A DNA stretch of 7,199 nt. Source: JAAYAY01 sp964429355 (GTDB lineage Bacteria > Planctomycetota > Planctomycetia > Pirellulales > Thermoguttaceae). Below are positions 1 to 5,735 of the stretch, in pieces; the stretch's first letter is position 1; each line of letters starts with the position of its first letter. Location of the stretch: positions 1-7,199 of the forward strand of contig CAYSCH010000449.1 in NCBI GenBank assembly GCA_964429355.1, given 5' to 3'. A program made the translations under genes and the position numbers. Below the pieces are notes generated by a model. It did not search any database, was not told the origin of the DNA, and saw only the letters and a program-made list of their open reading frames with translations.

Positions 1-105
1 CGTCAACTGGGCCATTCCATCGAATCGGGAGCTTACGACGTGGTCCACGAACGAAGCTTCAGGCACAGTCCAGACTTCCGCCGATTTGCCATGTCGCAAA
101 TTTAG
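1..105 (+). CDS. C-terminal tail of an unidentified protein (5' end outside the window)
   Basis: Frame 1 is open from the first base to a TAG at 103-105 and encodes 34 residues ending SPDFRRFAMSQI. The composition, with mixed charged and aromatic residues such as YDVVHERSFRH, looks like ordinary protein. I do not recognise the family. It would converge on the glycosyltransferase, leaving only a few bases between its stop and that gene's terminator. A chance 34-codon open frame is quite possible in GC-rich DNA, so this is tentative. The sequence left of the window would decide it. Confidence 0.4.
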   Translation, partial: RQLGHSIESGAYDVVHERSFRHSPDFRRFAMSQI

Positions 106-109
106 CAGG

Positions 110-138
110 AAAAAAAACAAACCGGCTGCCTACAGCCG
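110..138 (-). terminator. Intrinsic terminator of the glycosyltransferase gene
   Basis: Read on the minus strand, a perfect 6-bp stem CGGCTG / CAGCCG (138-133 and 128-123) encloses a 4-nt loop TAGG. It is followed within a few bases by a run of eight T (117-110). This is a standard Rho-independent layout. The left arm is the last two sense codons (Arg-Leu) and the loop contains the TAG stop codon, so coding end and terminator are fused. On the + strand no T-run follows the stem, so it should work only for the minus-strand gene. Confidence 0.85.
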
Positions 139-1245
139 CCCGAGGCTCTCCCAGAGGCTCTCGTAAGCGCGAACCATTCGAATCAGAGAGAACTGGCTGG
201 CAGCGCGGAATCGATTGGCTTGTGCCAGACTCTCTGCAAGAGAAGAACTGGACATGATTGTAACTAGCTTTTCAGAAAAGACTTGCGTTTGGCCGTAGGG
301 TGCGGTTTGGGGGCCAGTCTGGTCGCCTAGCAGTTCGCTGTTTCCTTCCGCTTCCGTAGTCAGGACAGGCAAGCCGCAAGCCATGGCCTGCAAGACGACG
401 TTGGGCATGCCCTCCCATCTCGATGGCAGAACCAGCAGGGCACTTGCGGCGAGGATCTCGGCTACATCGGGACGCCATCCGGCGAAGTGTACGCGGTCGG
501 CAATGCCAAGCTGCTGGGCTTGACTTTCCAACTGGCCGCGTTGCCTGCCACTGCCGACAATCAGCAAATCGCTGTGCGGGACACGGGGAAGCCAATGCTG
601 GGCGGTCTCCAGAAGCCAAGGGAGACCTTTCTGTGGTTCCAGTCGCCCAACAAAGGTGATCGCCCGCCGTCCGGACGGAAAGCCCAATGCGGCCAGATCG
701 ATGGGTGCACTAGTGACCGCAGGCTCGATTCCGTTAGGAATGACGACCACCCGGTCTTCTGGCAATCCAGCCTGGCGGACCGAGAAATCGGCGACGGCCT
801 GACTCACACAGACATGGCGATCGACAAGGCGCTGGGTCCAACGGTCGAGCCACAGGTGCCAGCGCGCGTGTTTCTCCGCCACGCGGATGCCCGACACGAC
901 GTGGGGAACCCCGGCAAGTCGACCTGCGAGACGGCCCACGAAATTGGCATGAAACAGGAATGTCTGAAGAACCTGCGGAGATTGTCGGACCATTAGTTTC
1001 CGCAATTGGCGGAGCGTTCCCGGAAATTGCCGGGGGCGACTGGCACCGCAGCAGTGGATCGGTATCCCTGCGGCTTCGAGCGGTTCTACGCATGACGCCT
1101 GCGGATCCTGGGGACGTGGTCCGAGGCAGTAGACCGCCGGGTCGAAACGCTCCCGATCAAGCCCCAAAGCCAGATGTTGGAGGCAACGTTCCGCGCCACC
1201 CACGTCAAGGTCGGTGATGCACAGGGCCACGCGAATCGGCGACAT
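130..1245 (-). CDS. GT4-family glycosyltransferase
   Basis: This 371-residue protein has the GT-B fold layout of CAZy family GT4, retaining enzymes that move a sugar from a nucleotide-sugar donor, typically in exopolysaccharide, O-antigen or glycolipid synthesis at the inner membrane face. The N-terminal acceptor-side domain begins SPIRVALCITDLDVGGAER, with the glycine-rich GGAER loop at residues 16-20. VVVIPNG (166-172) marks the domain linker. FVGRLEPQKG (198-207) supplies the Arg201/Lys206 pair that contacts donor phosphates in this family. SRWEGMPNVV (275-284) is the donor-site loop. The usual EX7E motif is altered: Glu278 is present but the second position is Gln286. There is no signal peptide or obvious membrane segment. 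I chose the ATG at 1245 because the family match begins immediately there. The open frame continues 88 codons upstream to 1509, but that stretch is Ser/Pro-rich, unlike GT4, and runs up to the queA start. The start has only a weak GAGA-type ribosome site (1251-1255). Donor and acceptor cannot be told from sequence. Confidence 0.92.
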   Translation of the reverse strand: MSPIRVALCITDLDVGGAERCLQHLALGLDRERFDPAVYCLGPRPQDPQASCVEPLEAAGIPIHCCGASRPRQFPGTLRQLRKLMVRQSPQVLQTFLFHANFVGRLAGRLAGVPHVVSGIRVAEKHARWHLWLDRWTQRLVDRHVCVSQAVADFSVRQAGLPEDRVVVIPNGIEPAVTSAPIDLAALGFPSGRRAITFVGRLEPQKGLPWLLETAQHWLPRVPHSDLLIVGSGRQRGQLESQAQQLGIADRVHFAGWRPDVAEILAASALLVLPSRWEGMPNVVLQAMACGLPVLTTEAEGNSELLGDQTGPQTAPYGQTQVFSEKLVTIMSSSSLAESLAQANRFRAASQFSLIRMVRAYESLWESLGRL

Positions 1246-1510
1246 GGGATTTCTCGACGGCAATGGAAATGTCTTCGGATTGGGGCTCTGCCACGTGCCC
1301 GAGGGGAAGCTTATACTCAGTGAGGAGCTTGCGGTAAACCTCAGGCAGCCGAACACGAGCGGCACCCTCAGAACGGAGCATGTACCGTTCATGATAATTC
1401 CTGAGGCATCGCCATGAATTTGGTTTTTTGAGCCGCGGCCCAAATCACCGCTGGCCTCCACCTTCGCCGTTGGAGTGCTGCCTGGGCTGCTTAAGATCTC
1501 GCGGAACACG
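1246..1510. other. Divergent intergenic region between the glycosyltransferase and queA
   Basis: This 265-nt stretch must hold the promoters of both flanking genes, but I see no convincing -35/-10 pair. It contains two short open frames, antiparallel and in codon register. The minus-strand frame (ATG at 1381, TGA at 1205-1207, 58 codons) encodes an amphipathic-looking LPEVYRKLLTEYKLP segment. The plus-strand frame (ATG at 1244, ending at 1417) encodes a 58-residue peptide beginning MGFLDGNG. The minus frame overlaps the glycosyltransferase start by 41 nt; the plus frame barely touches it. Neither matches a family I know, and at most one is likely real. The six-T run at 1424-1429 has no stem in front of it and is not called a terminator. 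Confidence 0.5.
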
Positions 1511-2557
1511 ATGGACGATATCGGCCACTACGACTACGAATTGCCGAAGGAATTGGTTGCCCAGTCCCCGCTCCTGGTCCGTAGTGATGCGCGGCTTCTG
1601 TTGGTGGATCGTCAGCGTAAGTCGTTGTTGCACAACTATGTACGCGATCTCCCCGAGCTTCTCCGAGAGGGCGACTGTCTTGTGCTCAACGACACGCGGG
1701 TCGTGCCGGCACGGTTGGTGGGCTATCGAACGCAGACGGGAGGACGTTGGGAGGGACTGTTCCTGGAAGCAGGCCCGACGGGCCATTGGCGGATCCTCTG
1801 CAAGACCCGCGGCAGGCTTGCACCGGGTGAGACAGTCACCCTGGTGAACGCCGAGGGGACGGAGGACGTCGAGCTCGAAATGGGAACCAAGGAGCCAGGG
1901 GGAGTCTGGGTAGTCCGGCCGAGGTCGGACGAGGCCACGTTTCGGCTCCTCGATCGGATCGGCAGGGTTCCGCTGCCGCCCTACATTCGCAAGGGCCAGA
2001 TGGTGGAGTCGGACCGGAAGAACTATCAGACGGTCTATGCCCGCACACCCGGTGCCGTGGCGGCCCCGACGGCGGGGCTCCATTTCACCGAGTCGCTGCT
2101 GTCCAGGATTCAAGCCCGAGGCATCGGGATCGTCCATGTGACGCTCCACGTGGGAATGGGAACGTTCCGTCCGATCGAGACCGACTCGCTCAGCAAGCAC
2201 GAGATGCATGGTGAATGGGGCTGCCTGGAGGCAGAAGCGGTCGACCGGCTTGTCGATTGTCGCCAGAGTGGCGGGCGGATCGTTGCGGTCGGCACGACGT
2301 CGGTGCGACTGCTGGAAACGGCAGCGGCAGATGGAACGCTTCGGGCGTTCTGTGGAGACACGAATCTGTTCATTCGGCCCCCCTACCAGTTCAAGGCCGT
2401 GGACGCAATGATGACCAACTTCCATTTGCCCCGGACGACTCTCCTCGTGCTCGTGCGGACTTTCGGGGGCGACGACCTGGTCATGAGGGCGTATGAGGAA
2501 GCTGTTCGGGAAGAGTATCGATTCTACAGCTATGGCGATGCCATGCTGATTGTGTGA
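1511..2557 (+). CDS. queA: S-adenosylmethionine:tRNA ribosyltransferase-isomerase (QueA)
   Basis: QueA is the penultimate enzyme of queuosine synthesis. It transfers and isomerises the ribosyl group of S-adenosylmethionine onto 7-aminomethyl-7-deazaguanine at wobble position 34 of tRNAs with GUN anticodons, giving epoxyqueuosine. The 348-residue product is normal length and collinear with known QueA. Family signatures are LNDTRVVPARL (59-69), GRVPLPPYI (151-159), PGAVAAPTAGLHF (180-192), TLHVGMGTFRP (211-221), the HEMH pair (230-233), VGTTSVR (260-266), TNFHLP (302-307) and the C-terminal YRFYSYGDAM (336-345). All appear intact, so it should be active in the cytoplasm. I chose the ATG at 1511, where the conserved N-terminal DYELP segment follows directly; an in-frame GTG at 1475 would add 12 residues lacking in the family. 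The upstream sequence has only a short GGA as a possible ribosome site. It is divergent from the glycosyltransferase and lies 140 nt before the Nudix gene. No tgt or queG is in the window. Confidence 0.97.
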   Translation: MDDIGHYDYELPKELVAQSPLLVRSDARLLLVDRQRKSLLHNYVRDLPELLREGDCLVLNDTRVVPARLVGYRTQTGGRWEGLFLEAGPTGHWRILCKTRGRLAPGETVTLVNAEGTEDVELEMGTKEPGGVWVVRPRSDEATFRLLDRIGRVPLPPYIRKGQMVESDRKNYQTVYARTPGAVAAPTAGLHFTESLLSRIQARGIGIVHVTLHVGMGTFRPIETDSLSKHEMHGEWGCLEAEAVDRLVDCRQSGGRIVAVGTTSVRLLETAAADGTLRAFCGDTNLFIRPPYQFKAVDAMMTNFHLPRTTLLVLVRTFGGDDLVMRAYEEAVREEYRFYSYGDAMLIV

Positions 2558-2626
2558 TGGGAATGAAGCTCGGTGACGGAAGTTGGCGAAATTCTGGGCC
2601 GCGAGCGTGAAATGGCCAAACTCTGG

Positions 2627-2674
2627 CGAGTTCGGCTACGAGGTCGGTTACGAGTTCCGTTGCGAGTTTGGTTA
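2627..2674. repeat. Four imperfect 12-bp tandem repeats upstream of the Nudix gene
   Basis: Four head-to-tail copies of a unit close to CGAGTTCGGTTA occupy 2627-2638, 2639-2650, 2651-2662 and 2663-2674, each differing from the consensus at one to three positions. The array starts about 70 nt after the queA stop and ends 23 nt before the Nudix ATG. Because 12 is a multiple of 3, all frames carry a four-residue periodicity, for example Gly-Tyr-Glu-Phe/Val on the + strand and Leu-Val-Thr-Glu-like on the minus strand. That explains spurious repetitive ORFs here. No CRISPR-like spacers are present. The function is unknown. Confidence 0.85.
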
Positions 2675-2697
2675 CAAGGAATTGGAGCGTGTCTGAA

Positions 2698-3306
2698 ATG
2701 TCCACCGAACGAGTGCTGGTCGTGCCGACGGAGTTGTTCCATAAGCTGGGCTATTTTCAGGGTTTCTGCGGCGATGTCGATCGCTATCTGCCCGAGCTGC
2801 TCAGCCCCAGCAATACCAGCTATCGGCCCCGCTCCGAGGTGGAGACGGATCCCGGTTACAAGCAACTGATTCCGTATGTCATCTTCTGCCACCGCGACGG
2901 CTCCGGAAGACAGCAGGTTCTTCAGTACACACGCGGGACGGGCCAGGGAGAGGGACGGCTGCACCGAAAACACAGTGTGGGCATCGGTGGGCATATCGCG
3001 TCGACGGACGCCTGCAGCAACGGCTGCCCTTATGCCGAAGGGATGCGGCGGGAACTGGAGGAAGAAGTTGCCATCGAGACTCCCTACACCGATCGGCGGG
3101 CCGGGCTGATCAACGACGATGAAACGGAGGTGGGGCAGGTTCACCTGGGAGTGGTGCACCTGTTCGAAGTGGAAACACCATCGGTCCATCCACGGGAAAC
3201 AGAGATCGTCGAATGCGGATTCCGTCCGGTGGACGATATCCTGGCCGACCTGAGCGGATTCGAGACATGGTCGGAGATCTGCATGCGGGCGATCTTCGGG
3301 AAGTGA
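2698..3306 (+). CDS. MutT/Nudix-family predicted phosphoesterase (COG4112-like)
   Basis: The 202-residue protein resembles the group annotated as predicted phosphoesterase, MutT family. Recognisable parts are the N-terminal VLVVPTELF and GYFQGF segments (6-23), the YKQLIPYVIF strand (54-63) that opens the Nudix fold, SVGIGGHI (93-100) and a Nudix helix RELEEEVAI (118-126). The metal-binding glutamates of the helix (Glu119, Glu122, Glu123) are kept. The box is unusual: about 17 residues separate GGHI from the helix, and the normally invariant glycine after the EE pair is Ala125. Nudix proteins hydrolyse nucleoside diphosphates linked to a second group; the substrate here is unknown. I chose the ATG at 2698, with GGAG (2684-2687) ten bases ahead, over an in-frame TTG at 2668 lying inside the 12-bp repeats. 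It is co-directional with queA and trmL but well separated from each, so operon membership is uncertain. Confidence 0.85.
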   Translation: MSTERVLVVPTELFHKLGYFQGFCGDVDRYLPELLSPSNTSYRPRSEVETDPGYKQLIPYVIFCHRDGSGRQQVLQYTRGTGQGEGRLHRKHSVGIGGHIASTDACSNGCPYAEGMRRELEEEVAIETPYTDRRAGLINDDETEVGQVHLGVVHLFEVETPSVHPRETEIVECGFRPVDDILADLSGFETWSEICMRAIFGK

Positions 3307-3661
3307 GTGGGCAGGGGGGACTCGCCAATGAACAAGTGGGTTCAGAAATCCGGCTTGAGCACCTTGCTCAAGGCTTCGACGAAGAAGAACTCGCCCCACA
3401 TGACAGACTGGTCCACGCCGAGATTCTTCCGGGTGTGGTAGACACCGTGTTTCAGGATTCCTTCCCAGCCGGGCGTCCTGTCGGCAAGATACTCGGGCTC
3501 TCGGGCTCGACAAGGATTGAAAAGGTCCGGCGAATCGGGGAGAATCAAGGGTTTCGGTCGTTTCTTCGTGACGTGAGACGAGGGCGGTTGTCCTGTGGGA
3601 CATTTCCGCACATTGCCGGCCGGGCGTCACACAGACCAATTCACTGTTGCCCTGCTCCGCC
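3307..3661. other. Gap between the Nudix gene and trmL, with a decayed gene
   Basis: These 355 bases contain no intact gene. The recognisable content is the minus-strand GH88 C-terminal relic at 3342-3491. The relic's frame stays open to a GTG at 3611, but the sequence encoded between 3492 and 3611 is Pro/Arg-rich and does not look like the missing part of a GH88 enzyme. The other two minus frames there show no GH88 similarity to my eye. On the + strand no Shine-Dalgarno-like sequence or clear promoter precedes the trmL ATG at 3662, and no terminator is evident after the Nudix stop. Confidence 0.6.
3342..3491 (-). pseudogene. C-terminal remnant of a GH88-type unsaturated glucuronyl hydrolase
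   Basis: The 49 residues before a TGA at 3344-3342 match the C-terminal end of glycoside hydrolase family 88 (YteR/UGL-like) enzymes. The conserved signatures are GWEGILKHGVYH followed by LGVDQSVMWGEFFFVEAL, ending KVLKPDF. Family members have roughly 350-400 residues in an (alpha/alpha)6 barrel and cleave unsaturated uronic acid residues from oligosaccharides made by polysaccharide lyases. Nothing upstream in any minus frame resembles the barrel's remaining helices, and trmL begins 170 bp away, so the gene has lost about seven-eighths of its length. The remaining reading frame is undamaged, which suggests a fairly recent deletion or a fragment carried in by recombination. A functional small protein is unlikely. 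The family call rests on remembered motif pattern, not an alignment. Confidence 0.72.
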
Positions 3662-4153
3662 ATGTCCCAGCCGCCGTTTCATATCGTTCTCTACCAGCCG
3701 GAGATTCCCCACAACACGGGTGCGATCGGCCGGACTTGTGTCGCATTGGGCGCCAAATTGTGGCTGGTTCGGCCACTGGGGTTTCAGCTTGACGACAAGT
3801 ACATACGACGGGCGGGGCTCGACTACTGGGAGTATCTCAACTGGGAAGTCGTCGACGACTGGAACGCTTTGCTGGAGGCGCTGGGCGATTTCCGGCCCTG
3901 GTTTCTGACGAAGACGGGCACGAGGGACTACACGGCTGCGGAATACAAATTCGGGGATGTGCTGGTCTTCGGCAGTGAGTCACGGGGTTTGCCGCCGCGT
4001 CTGCTTGAGGCGGATCTAGATCGCTGCCGGTTGATCCCCATGCGGCCGCAGGCGAGGTGCTTGAATCTTTCGGTGAGTGCAGGGATCGTGGCCTATGAGG
4101 TCCGGCGGCAGTTGGTGGCTGCGGGGAGCATGCCGGCGGAGCCCATGGTTTAG
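3662..4153 (+). CDS. trmL: tRNA (cytidine/uridine-34 2'-O)-methyltransferase (TrmL)
   Basis: TrmL is a SPOUT-superfamily (TrmH/SpoU class) methyltransferase that methylates the ribose 2'-OH of the wobble nucleotide, position 34, of certain leucine tRNAs using S-adenosylmethionine. The 163-residue product has the usual short length with no added RNA-binding domain and aligns throughout with TrmL/CspR. Motif 1 is LYQPEIPHNTGAIGRTC (10-26), followed by the family block RRAGLDYWEYL (49-59). Motif 2 is VFGSESRGLP (102-111). Motif 3 is IPMRPQARCLNLSVSAGI (125-142), forming the trefoil knot that binds the cofactor. In motif 3 the common NLSN is NLSV, more like TrmH proteins. I chose the ATG at 3662 because homology begins within a few residues; a TTG at 3647 is in frame but adds nothing familial. 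No Shine-Dalgarno sequence precedes it. Its TAG stop overlaps the stop of the convergent ATPase gene. Confidence 0.95.
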   Translation: MSQPPFHIVLYQPEIPHNTGAIGRTCVALGAKLWLVRPLGFQLDDKYIRRAGLDYWEYLNWEVVDDWNALLEALGDFRPWFLTKTGTRDYTAAEYKFGDVLVFGSESRGLPPRLLEADLDRCRLIPMRPQARCLNLSVSAGIVAYEVRRQLVAAGSMPAEPMV

Positions 4154-5637
4154 TCGGCGGGGACGCAGCGGTTGGCGGCCCAGGCGCGGAGGCCCTGGAT
4201 GGATTCGTGCATGACGACCGAGAGGGGGCGGGTTCTTTCAACAGCCTCGAGGATATGCTCGGTGACGAATTCCTGGCCGTCGGAAAAGGCGGCGTACATG
4301 CCGGAGAGGATCGCCTGTTCAATCTCGGCGCCGGTGAAGCCTTCGGTGGCCTTGGCCAGCCGATCGACGTCGAATTGATTTTTGTCTCTGCCTCGGCGGC
4401 GGAGATGGATGGCGAAGATGGTTTTGCGATAGCGTTCCTTGGGCAGGTCGATGAAGAAGATCTCGTCGAAGCGGCCTTTTCGCATCAGTTCGGGGGGAAG
4501 GTCGGAGATGTTATTGGCCGTGGCGATCATGAAGATCGGATGGCGGTGGTCCTGCATCCAGGAGAGGAGGGTACCGAACATTCGCTGCGAGAGGCCGCCG
4601 TCGGCCGAATTCGATCCGGCCGAGGCGAAGGCCTTTTCGATTTCGTCGATCCAGAGCACGACGGGCGCCAGCGATGCGGCCTGGGCGAGGGCCTCGCGGA
4701 GCCGGGCTTCGCTTTCGCCGATATATTTCTGATAGAGCACCCCGGGGTCCATCCGCAGCAGCGGCATGCGCCAGGCGCTGGCGACGACCTTGGCACAGAG
4801 GCTCTTGCCGCAGCCCTGGACGCCGAGGAGGAGGATTCCCCTGGGCGGGTCGAGGCCGAACTTCTTGGCGGCCGCGTTGAACCCGCCGCGGCGCTGGTTG
4901 AGCCACTTCTTCAGGTTGGTCAACCCGCCGATGTCTTCCGGGGCGACGTCGGCGATGATGGTTTCCAGGCAGCCGGTGGTGCTGAGGCGATTGCGCTTGG
5001 CGTCCATGACACGGTTGAGGTCGTCGGCGTCGAGGACGTTGTCGCCGTGGACGGCGGCGGCCACAAGCCGGCCGGCCTCGGAGGCCGTCAGCCCACGGAG
5101 CATCTGGACGAGCTGATCCATCTGTCGATTGGTGAGCTTCACGGCGATTTCAGTCATGCCACGATCGGCGGCCGCACCGAGGGCATTCTGGACAACCTCC
5201 TTCATTTCCTGTTCATCGGGCCAGCCGACGTCGAAGGGGACGGTCAGGCGTCGCGAGTCGGGACGGAGCGAGCCGGAGTCGACCAGAATCAGGGTCCAGA
5301 GGCGGGAATCGGGGGAAAAATACAGGTCGCGAAGAAAGCGGGCAACCTGGGCATCGGCGCAGAGGGGCGCGATATCTTTGAACAGATAGACGATGGGGTA
5401 GGACGAGTCGCGGATGTAGCGCAGAGCGGGGAGGATCGCGCCTGGTTTGACCAGTTCGCTTCTTGCGGCCGGGGGAGCCGTCACCAATCCGTCTGTGACC
5501 GACCACTCGGCCAGCGGCCGGCTCATTTTGGCAACCACTTCTCGCACCACTCGCACGGCCCGGGGCTCGTCGGGCGTTTCGATAGAGATGATCGGGTTCT
5601 TGGCGCGGATGAGGAGTTCAAGTTCTTCTTTGTTCAT
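4150..5637 (-). CDS. Ycf46-like AAA+ ATPase
   Basis: The 495-residue protein has the architecture of the Ycf46 family found in plastids, cyanobacteria and other bacteria. Residues 1 to about 215 form a degenerate AAA-like domain: MNKEELELLIRAKNPII at the start, and PIVYLFKDI and FDVGWPDEQEM further on, with no P-loop. Residues about 225-495 form a complete AAA+ module: Walker A GVQGCGKS (272-279), pore-loop-like YIGESEARLR (305-314), Walker B VVLWIDEIEKAF (326-337), sensor-1 region ATANN (372-376), the RKGRFDE arginine-finger region (386-392) and sensor-2 GFTGAEIEQAI (433-443). All catalytic residues are present, so ATP hydrolysis is expected. The biological role and substrate are not established for most members; cyanobacterial Ycf46 has been linked to photosynthetic regulation, which need not apply here. 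The chosen ATG at 5637 begins at the conserved N-terminus; 12 more in-frame codons upstream are non-conserved. It follows the STAS gene by 98 nt on the same strand and may be co-transcribed. No strong ribosome site is seen. Confidence 0.9.
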   Translation of the reverse strand: MNKEELELLIRAKNPIISIETPDEPRAVRVVREVVAKMSRPLAEWSVTDGLVTAPPAARSELVKPGAILPALRYIRDSSYPIVYLFKDIAPLCADAQVARFLRDLYFSPDSRLWTLILVDSGSLRPDSRRLTVPFDVGWPDEQEMKEVVQNALGAAADRGMTEIAVKLTNRQMDQLVQMLRGLTASEAGRLVAAAVHGDNVLDADDLNRVMDAKRNRLSTTGCLETIIADVAPEDIGGLTNLKKWLNQRRGGFNAAAKKFGLDPPRGILLLGVQGCGKSLCAKVVASAWRMPLLRMDPGVLYQKYIGESEARLREALAQAASLAPVVLWIDEIEKAFASAGSNSADGGLSQRMFGTLLSWMQDHRHPIFMIATANNISDLPPELMRKGRFDEIFFIDLPKERYRKTIFAIHLRRRGRDKNQFDVDRLAKATEGFTGAEIEQAILSGMYAAFSDGQEFVTEHILEAVERTRPLSVVMHESIQGLRAWAANRCVPAD

Positions 5638-5735
5638 AGGAACGGGTGGCCTTACGGCGTGGTGGACCGGCAAGGCGGTTCGACGATTCGACGGACTGTC
5701 GTGGTATTCGTCGGATGCCCGGCCGGCTTGACCTC

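Noticed and set aside
1424..1450. T-run beside a CCGCGG palindrome as a terminator
   Set aside because: The T-run has no stem in front of it, the palindrome has no loop, and no gene ends here.
1246..1509. 88-codon N-terminal extension of the glycosyltransferase
   Set aside because: The extension is Ser/Pro-rich, not like GT4 proteins, and runs up to the queA start; the ATG at 1245 fits the family start.
1475..1510. Upstream GTG start for queA
   Set aside because: It would add 12 residues before the conserved N-terminus; the ATG at 1511 matches the family.
1445..2425. 326-codon minus-strand open frame opposite queA
   Set aside because: QueA is unmistakable on the + strand; the antisense product has no known motif and an Arg/His/Pro-skewed composition.
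2627..2674. CRISPR array
   Set aside because: The repeats are only 12 bp and directly adjacent, with no spacers and no cas genes nearby.
2668..2697. Upstream TTG start for the Nudix gene
   Set aside because: The TTG lies inside the 12-bp repeat; the ATG at 2698 has a GGAG ten bases ahead and fits the family N-terminus.
2530..3663. 377-codon minus-strand open frame opposite the Nudix gene
   Set aside because: It spans a real gene, an intergenic repeat and the GH88 relic in a frame different from the relic's, and its product resembles nothing.
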